A stretch of 64,000 bases of DNA from Bettongia penicillata ogilbyi (lineage: Eukaryota; Chordata; Mammalia; Diprotodontia; Potoroidae): contig JAJHZJ010000082.1 in NCBI GenBank assembly GCA_023548195.1, positions 930,001-994,000 on the forward strand, in the 5' to 3' direction. The notes beneath the pieces were generated by a model. The model was given only the letters and a program-made list of their open reading frames with translations, made no database searches and had not been told where the DNA came from. A program made the position numbers and the translations under genes. Shown one piece after another: positions 57,745 through 64,000 of this stretch (position 1 is its first letter; each line of letters starts with the position of its first letter).

Positions 57745-59090
57745 CCAAAATATTTATTAAATATCCTCTGAACTAGGTACTAAGGATACAAAGACAAAGC
57801 AAAATTCTTCCTACCATTAAGGAGCTTACACTCCAGGACAGTGGGGTGGTGGTGGAATGTATATCATGTAACTAGAAAAGAATATACAAGTTATTTTGAG
57901 AAGGGGAGAGCATCAAACAACTATGGTGAACTGAGGAATTACGAAAGGCCTGGGTAGGAACAGTATATGATCTTAGCCTTGAAGGAGGCATAAGAGCACA
58001 GCCAGGGAGACTGAACGCCAAATTCAGTTAACAATAAGAAAGATAAATGAGCTGGACTTGAGATTGTGTGAAGGGGAGTGAAGTGAAATAAGCCTAGAAG
58101 GTAGACTGGAATCTGATTGTGAAGGACTTTAAATGTCAAGCTAAGGAGTTTCTTAGTTCATCTCAGAGTCACTAGAGAGCCACAGCAGGTACTTGAGTCA
58201 AGAAGCAATATGGGCACACTTGTTCTTTAGCAAAATTATTCTGGTAGCTATGTGGGGAACATGTTAGGGTAGGGAGAGATTAGAAACTAGGAACCCAATT
58301 AGGAGCTTATTATAATAGTCTAGATAGGGAACTGATGAGGACCAAACTGGGATGGTGGTAATGGAAGTAGAGAGGATATATGAAACAGATACTTTGAAGG
58401 ATGGCTACTGTTGAAGGAAGGTGAGGTAAAAGGAAGAAGCAAGGGTGATACTTGAGGTTGCAAAACTGGGTGTGTGAAAGGACTGCGGTGCTATAAATAA
58501 AAATAGAGAAGTTTGGGGAAGAGTTAGATTTAAAGGAGAAAAACAAGTTCCATTTTGAACATGTTGATTTTGACATATCTATATGATAAGCAGTTGGAGA
58601 AATCCAGTATTAAGAGTAGAAAGAACTCTAGATCTGTATTCAGTGGACCTGAGTCCTGAGTCCTCCTTCTTACTATATGGATGATCTTGGGCAAATTAAT
58701 TAATTATTTGGGGTCTCAGTTTCCTCACCTATAAAATAAGGGGTTGGATTAACCTATAAGGTCCCTTACAGCTTGAATTCTATGAGGGACTAGAGTTCAG
58801 GAGAGACAGATTGTAAGACTGGATACACAGTTACAGGCACTATCTGCAAAGAGACAATAACTGAGCGTGGGAAAGCTGATGAGGAGAGAGAAAAGTAGGA
58901 ATGAGTCGAGAGACAAAAAAAATAATCTTAGAGAAAATAAGAAAGCCTAGAACAAAACCTTGCGGGACATCTAGGGCTTGAGACACGGATAATGATGTGG
59001 AAAAGGAGAATGAGGAGGGAAACTGGGAAAGATCAGTGAAAGTGTGAGAAAAGCAAGTAAAGGCAAGGACAAAACAGAATTTTCTTTAGA
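57745..59090 (-). mobile_element. Long L2 LINE, antisense, with a MIR inside
   Basis: Reads backwards from the L2 3' tip (AAATATTTATTAAATATCCT) through GGAGCTTACACTCCAGGACA, GAGCTTATTATAATAGTCTA and TTTTGAACATGTTGATTTTG into the RT region (AAAGCTGATGAGGAGAGAGA; AAACCTTGCGGGACATCTAG). A MIR at about 58610-58795 interrupts it. About 1.15 kb of L2; frames broken. Confidence 0.85.
58610..58795 (+). mobile_element. MIR SINE nested in L2
   Basis: AGAACTCTAGATCTGTATTC, GATCTTGGGCAAATTAATTA, GTTTCCTCACCTATAAAATA, GGGGTTGGATTAACC and CCCTTACAGCTTGAATTCTA, inserted in the L2 RT region. Confidence 0.85.
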
Positions 59091-59124
59091 AATTGGGTTA
59101 TAAAAAGAAGGAAGGCGAAGGGAA

Positions 59125-59370
59125 GAAGCATTTATATAGCACCAACTATGTGCCAAGCACTGTACTAAGCACTTTACAAATATAACCTCATTTGATTCTC
59201 ACAACAACCTTGTGAGGATGATGCTTATTATTCCCTTTTTTCATTTGAGGAAACTGAAGCAAAATGACTTGCTCATGATTGCATAGTTACAAAGGGTCTG
59301 AATATGGATTTGAACTCATCTTCCTGGCTCCAACTCCAGCCCTCTATTCAATGTGCCACCCAGTTGCTCC
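59125..59370 (-). mobile_element. MIR/THER1 SINE, antisense
   Basis: Reversed full layout: AAGCATTTATATAGCACCAA, GTGCCAAGCACTGTACTAAG, TCATTTGATTCTCACAACAA, GAGGAAACTGAAGCAAAATG and the head end at CACCCAGTTGCTCC. Confidence 0.85.
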
Positions 59371-59554
59371 AGGAAGATATAGGAAGACAGTTTACTATTT
59401 GTAAACAATTGCCCCTAAGGTATTATCTAGTCCACTAGTACTTTGCCCAGAATGGTAGGTCTAGGAGGGAAAACAAGCCTCTTCAGTCTTTTACTACTAT
59501 GCATATTCTCACATAGCTGACAACTCCAAATATCAGTCTCCCCCTATTCAACCT

Positions 59555-59645
59555 CATTCATTAGACTTTAAGCTTCTTGAGGCAGTAACTGCTTTACTGT
59601 TCTCTTTGTATCCCCAAAGACTAGCACAGCATCTGACAGAGTAAA
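59555..59645 (+). mobile_element. L2 3' end fragment
   Basis: TTAGACTTTAAGCTTCTTGA, CTTTGTATCCCCAAAGACTA and GCACAGCATCTGACAGAGTA. Confidence 0.75.
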
Positions 59646-59649
59646 TCCT

Positions 59650-60065
59650 AGTAGAACTGAAGAGGATTGCTGGTGGGTGAGGCCCAGTTTCAGTTTAGGC
59701 GTGGCCCCTGGCCACACCCCTCCACTAAGGTTTGGAGGTGGTGGAAGCAGAACAGATGGGTGCCTGAGTGATCTCACCCCAAATATTAGTGCTTAGAGGC
59801 AGGACACCCCAAGTTCTTCTCCCCTCCCCCCTAGAGTTCATCCTCAATGGGGGCTATTAAATCATCATGTGTCCCCCTGGGCTCTACTCTGTGAAGAAGA
59901 GCTCAGGGTGACAGAGTCCTTGTACACTGTGGGAAGGGGAAGTATCTGGTTAGCACTTCTGTAACTCCAGTAAGGGAAGGGCTGGGGGGGATGGCAGTCC
60001 CACTCACTTTTATCTCAATTAACTACAATCGATTTCCCACCCACACCTGTCCTGTTATGAGTGCA
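59650..60065. other. GC-richer non-repeat patch
   Basis: About 415 bp with balanced GC in an AT-rich intron, not assigned to a repeat. It contains GGCGTGGCCCCTGGCCACAC and CCCCTCCACT (CACCC/GC-box-like) near 59698-59726. Could be a regulatory element; sequence alone does not show it. Confidence 0.3.
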
Positions 60066-60099
60066 GTCTTTCCAAGTATTGTTCCAGCTAGCCAACTTC

Positions 60100-60225
60100 A
60101 ACCCTTATTTATTAAGCACTTACCATGTCCAGAACTTTGTATTAGGTGCTAAAGAAGATGACAAAGACTAAACAAAAATGGAGTGCCCGTTCTGTCACAG
60201 TTAATGATTTATTATGTGGGTACAA
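60100..60225 (-). mobile_element. L2 3' end, antisense, first piece (split by SINE)
   Basis: CCCTTATTTATTAAGCACTT and ACCATGTCCAGAACTTTGTA are the reversed L2 tip; it continues at 60480. Confidence 0.8.
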
Positions 60226-60478
60226 CATAGGCATCTAGGTGATTTAGTAGAGACAGCACTGGGCCTAAAGTCCGGAAGACCTGAGTTCAAATCTGGTCTC
60301 AGACACTAGCTGAGCAACCCTGGGTAAGTCACTTAAACTCAGTTTGCCTTAATCCAATGAAAAAGGAAATGGTAAACCACTCTCAGTACCTTTGCCTCAT
60401 GAACAGTACTGGCTTGCTATGGTCCATGGGTAATCAAGAATTAGACATGACTAAATAACACCCAATACATACACAACT
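60226..60478 (+). mobile_element. MAR1-like SINE nested in L2
   Basis: GGCATCTAGGTGATTTAGTA, AAGACCTGAGTTCAAATCTG, AACCCTGGGTAAGTCACTTA, AAAGGAAATGGTAAACCACT and AATTAGACATGACTAAATAA, a near full-length copy with the RTE/BovB-type tail. No clean target duplication seen. Confidence 0.9.
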
Positions 60479-60479
60479 A

Positions 60480-60675
60480 AGTAACACGAAATAATATATA
60501 AATACGTAAGAGTCTAGCAAACAAAATGCTTTTTTTGAGGTCTAGTGTACCACTAGTAATTGAGGAGATCATCTTTGAGTTAAGCCTTAAAGAACAGATT
60601 GGAATTCTAACAGGCAAATATTGATGGGAAGGGGGAGAGGGTATTTCAGGTACACAGAATGTTTTTGAGGTTTTA
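60480..60675 (-). mobile_element. L2 3' end, antisense, second piece
   Basis: TTTGAGTTAAGCCTTAAAGA and GAGGGTATTTCAGGTACACA continue the reversed L2 from 60225. Confidence 0.7.
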
Positions 60676-61449
60676 GGATTATAGTGCTACATGTATCTCA
60701 TGGATTGATCTTTTCAAAATTCACTGACCCAAAAGCAATTGTTAAGATTTTTCTTCAGCAGAATCTCATCTTAGTACTCTTGGATTTGCATTTTGCTGGA
60801 AATGTCTGTTTTTAAGTCTTTGACTTTCCCAGCTGCAGAGGAAATGACAAGAAAAGAAAAACACAGCCAATAGATATCAACAATTAATTCCATCCACAAC
60901 TACCCAGCTGTTTGTGCATGGAAGAATCAGCCAGATTCCTTTTGGGGTTTTCAACACTGAAAATTGATACTGCACATTCAGAGACACAAGCTGTTTGTAA
61001 CATGTCAGGAATGTGCGTAAGATCACAAAAAGTTGAGGAGGATAAAATGAAATCCAGATCCAACTCTCTTTAGGACTTACCAGTGTAATTTTATATCTGA
61101 AGAACCCCTGTATGCCTATATTTTTGCATATGAATGCACACACATTTTTTTTTAATTCACTGAAAGATATTTCCCCTCTGATAAGAATGGCAATCTGCTA
61201 GCTATGTCAGAGTCGTTATCCAGAACATACACTGATTTATCAGCACAGAGAAGGTGTGACATTCTCAGGAATCCATTTAACCAAAAAATATTGAAATCAG
61301 CAAACCCTAATGTATTTTTTTTTAAGTTTCTTTATAACTATGAAAGTTACTAGGAGTTAATATTTTGCCTGTGGATAAAAACAAAAGCAGGTTCTTCTAG
61401 TTAGCAGAAACATTATTCTGACATATGCATGTACCTGTACTTTTAGGAA

Positions 61450-61770
61450 TTTAGGTACATTTAATCAATAAGTCTTTATTATATGCCTACTCTGTGCCAA
61501 GAACTGGGTTAGGCATTCAGGACATAAAAACAAAAAAAATGAAATAGTCTCTGATCTCGTATTCTATCAGGCAAGCCAGAACCTTAAAAAGTATATACGA
61601 AACAAATACCAAAAAAGAAAAAAAGGGAGGGAAGAGGTATTATCATGTGGGGGAAGAAGGATCAGGGTGTCAGGAAAAGCCTTAAATAGGTGACCGTGAA
61701 GGAATCCAGGGGTGCTGAGGCAGAGGTGAGGAGGAATCACCTTCTATACATGGTGTGAATGCAAAGATGA
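61450..61770 (-). mobile_element. L2 3' end, antisense
   Basis: AATCAATAAGTCTTTATTAT, GCCTACTCTGTGCCAAGAAC, GGTGTCAGGAAAAGCCTTAA and GGTGCTGAGGCAGAGGTGAG. Confidence 0.8.
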
Positions 61771-62099
61771 ACATTATGTATAGGAAATACAAAGAAATCA
61801 GTCAGCAAGCATTCACTATTTCATGTTTACTGTGTACCAGGAAATATGTGGATAAAAAGAAAAAGTGAAAAGGGTATCTTTAATGGTCAGTTTGGCAAGT
61901 CTCAGGTAACCAAGATTTTCCTACTTTTAAAACATCTTCCTAAGATGCCAGGCAAAACAACAGATTTAACAGCCCTCTGAAGGGCATGCCATACTGAAAG
62001 TTCTCATGAAGAATCCAGTCAGTTACCTTGAACATCCATTCTGTTGAGACTGATGATGCAGTGATGCTAAATGTTATGGTACTACCCAAGAAACAGGCA

Positions 62100-62335
62100 C
62101 AGGTTGGTGGCACAGTGGATAGGGTGGAGTCAGGAAGACATGAGTTTGAAGACTACCTTAGGAACTCACCAGCTTTGTGATCTTGGACAAGTCACTTAAT
62201 CTCTCTATTTTTGTTTCCTCATCAGTAAAATGGAAATAATAATAGTGTTTAACTCACAAGGTTGTTAAGAGGATCAAATAAGATAATATTTGCAAACTTT
62301 AAATAACTATATAAATGCCAGCTGTTATTGGTTTG
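62100..62335 (+). mobile_element. THER1-type CORE-SINE
   Basis: GGTTGGTGGCACAGTGGATA, TTGTGATCTTGGACAAGTCA, TCATCAGTAAAATGGAAATA, CACAAGGTTGTTAAGAGGAT and ATAACTATATAAATGCCAGC. Nearly full length. Confidence 0.88.
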
Positions 62336-62379
62336 CCAATAAAGAGAAGACAATTCAGAGCTGGCAGGGGTCTCCACAC

Positions 62380-62850
62380 AAGTCATAAGCATGCTGACTA
62401 TAACTCATCCTCAGTTTTATCTCTTATTCAATCTTCTTCATCCGCTTTCCATTACAGACAAATCAGGTTACTCATCATTCTCCATTCTGTCCTGCTCTGG
62501 CCTTCCTGTATGCATCTGTATCGGCCCAACCCCAATCCTGGAAAAGACTCCACCATATTGTACTTTGCACATAAGTAAAAAATAATAATAATAATTGCTT
62601 CCTACAGGGTCAAAGTCAGATGCCACTTTCTCTATGAAACCCTCCTTCATTTTCAAAGCCAAGAGTATCCTCTGTGAATCTCTTATCCCACTATTTGACC
62701 TCATATATGCATATTGCAATATACTATAGTTATTTGTGCACATAATCTATCCCTCCTCAACTTCAAGATTCCTGATAGCAGAGACCATAATTTTTCATTT
62801 TTGTCTCCACTGTACCTAGCCCAATACTCTGCATACAATAGGTTCTGGCT
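62380..62850 (+). mobile_element. L2 LINE, 3' end
   Basis: GTCAGATGCCACTTTCTCTA, TGAAACCCTCCTTCATTTTC, CAAGATTCCTGATAGCAGAG and CTGTACCTAGCCCAATACTC in sense order, with an AAT microsatellite near 62581-62596. Confidence 0.75.
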
Positions 62851-62959
62851 ACATGTTATTGTTCTTTACAGGAAAATATGATTGTATTACCATGTTTTTC
62901 CTAAACACCAATGAACAGCTAACACTGCTTGTTGCTGGGATTCAAACCAATTCAACTAA

Positions 62960-63040
62960 TTTTCTTCATCTGTAAAATGCAGGGGTTGAACCTTAAAATT
63001 ATGATCTAGCTCCAAATCTATATTCCTAACTGATCTTAAG
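62960..63040 (+). mobile_element. MIR 3' fragment
   Basis: TTTTCTTCATCTGTAAAATG, CAGGGGTTGAACCTTAAAAT and TAGCTCCAAATCTATATTCC. Confidence 0.7.
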
Positions 63041-63559
63041 TTATCAGAGGCTAAAGAGTCAAAGTCTTCCAGCAGGGAGTGGGAAGGGACACTTCTTAGA
63101 ATATATGCCAAAATGAAAACCAAGCAGGACAACATTAGTTAAGGGAACAAATGAGGGAGGAGCTGATTGTTGAATCTTTGGCTGATGGACACATATACTT
63201 CCACAAGTCTGATATCACTAAGGACTTTAGTATCAGGGATGATCTTTGCTTGGCAAACCTCAATTCAATAGGACTTTCAACTTAGTGTAAAATTCCCCAA
63301 GAGAGTGAGGCTAATCTCGAAGGCTGGCTAAGAAGAAAGCAGGGCAGAGTTCAGCCTATCTTGGTCAGAATAGAGCAGGTGGGCAGCAATGACAAAGCTC
63401 TTAGCACATTAACCAAAGATGGCTTTATTCATACATAGTCATGACATCACTAACCACTAAATTACAATGTCCTCTGGGGTTCCATACAACTTTCATACAG
63501 TTAACAGACGAAATGATATCTGAAAGTCATGAATGCTGGTCACAGACTCAGGCAAAAAT

Positions 63560-63720
63560 ACCTCCAGAGAATGCCTAATTCATCTCCCTGTTTTTATAGA
63601 TAAGAAAAGTGGGACCCAAAGACATAAAATGACTGACCCATGGCCACACAACTACTTAAGAGAATAGTTTCTGATTCTCTTGTAAGTGCTCTTTTCACCA
63701 TATAAAACTGCTCATCAGAG
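63560..63720 (-). mobile_element. MIR-like SINE fragment
   Basis: TTATAGATAAGAAAAGTGGG, ACTGACCCATGGCCACACAA and TTCTGATTCTCTTGTAAGTG in reversed MIR order; the rest of 63050-64000 shows nothing recognisable. Confidence 0.6.
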
Positions 63721-64000
63721 GCAAAGAATATGTAAATTAGTTGGGAAGGATGGTATACTTCAAGTGATCTAGGAGAATCCTTCATTTCAAAAGTTCATTG
63801 GACATCTCTCAAACTAACATTTCTACTGAGTTTTCTTTTGTTGCCCCTCCCCTCTTGTTTTTTATTTTAAATCAAAATCAAATCAGGAACTGACAAAATC
63901 TTGGCATGCTAAGACAGGTACAAGTGTAACAAGTCCTGAAAGACCACATCAGATTCGCCTATTTTCTTACTGCCTTTTTATCTTCAGTATGATAGGAAGT

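Larger units (their letters stand above)
5493..64000 (-). other. ADD3: Probable ADD3 intron 1
   Basis: Everything to the right of the coding exon is upstream of the ADD3 start codon. Mammalian ADD3 is known to have a very long first intron with non-coding first exons far upstream. I see no other gene's coding exon and no CpG island outside retrotransposon 5' ends, so intron is the simplest reading. Alternative non-coding first exons could be hidden here. Confidence 0.65.

Noticed and set aside
1..64000. CRISPR arrays, bacterial operons or phage-like modules
   Set aside because: No spaced direct-repeat arrays and no dense coding; composition, splice sites and repeats are those of a mammalian intron. 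The regular tandem repeats are microsatellites and the HAL1 monomers.

Overview
This is vertebrate nuclear DNA, most likely from a marsupial. The support is the repeat content: THER1/MIR CORE-SINEs, MAR1-like SINEs with RTE/BovB-type tails, a second SINE type with another RTE-type tail, many L2 and some CR1/L3 remnants, and L1 and HAL1 ('half-L1', ORF1 only) elements whose 5' ends, 3' UTRs and ORF1 resemble marsupial families. I cannot name the species. Repeat family names rest on recognising motifs by eye, so boundaries of old copies are good to about 10-30 bases.

The only host gene I can support is gamma-adducin (ADD3) on the minus strand. Its first coding exon is at 5269-5492: 29 bases of 5' UTR, then the start codon at 5463-5461 and 65 codons, ending in a GTGAGT donor. 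Positions 1-5268 are the next intron. Positions 5493 to 64000 read as the long intron 1 upstream of the start codon. I found no further coding exon, CpG-island promoter, tRNA, rRNA or CRISPR array.

Layout. 1-5.3 kb: ADD3 intron 2 with an L2, a small hAT-type element and CORE-SINEs. 5.3-5.5 kb: ADD3 exon. 5.9-10.9 kb: a near-perfect inverted repeat (about 810- and 831-bp arms, 3.35-kb spacer). 11-13.6 kb: SINEs and an unexplained 42-bp perfect inverted repeat. 13.7-16.5 kb: a full-length HAL1 inside an L1. 18-24 kb: an antisense L1, an L1/HAL1 chimera and a second full-length HAL1 nested in another L1. 26.6-29.1 kb: an RTE-like LINE inside a MIR, then a HAL1 piece with an open 320-codon ORF1 fragment. 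29-40 kb: L2, MIR, CR1 and an L1 ORF2 remnant. 41.8-43.0 kb: a 5'-truncated HAL1. 46-49.4 kb: L1, an antisense HAL1 and a long L2. 50-57 kb: mostly non-repetitive intron. 57-64 kb: L2 copies with nested SINEs and one GC-richer non-repeat patch.

There is no multi-gene system here. The most notable material is (1) the inverted repeat with about 99.5% identical arms but diverged edges, (2) a cluster of five HAL1 insertions, four with clear target-site duplications, one with a tandemly repeated 5' region, and (3) a chimera joining an L1-type 5' end to a HAL1-type 3' UTR.
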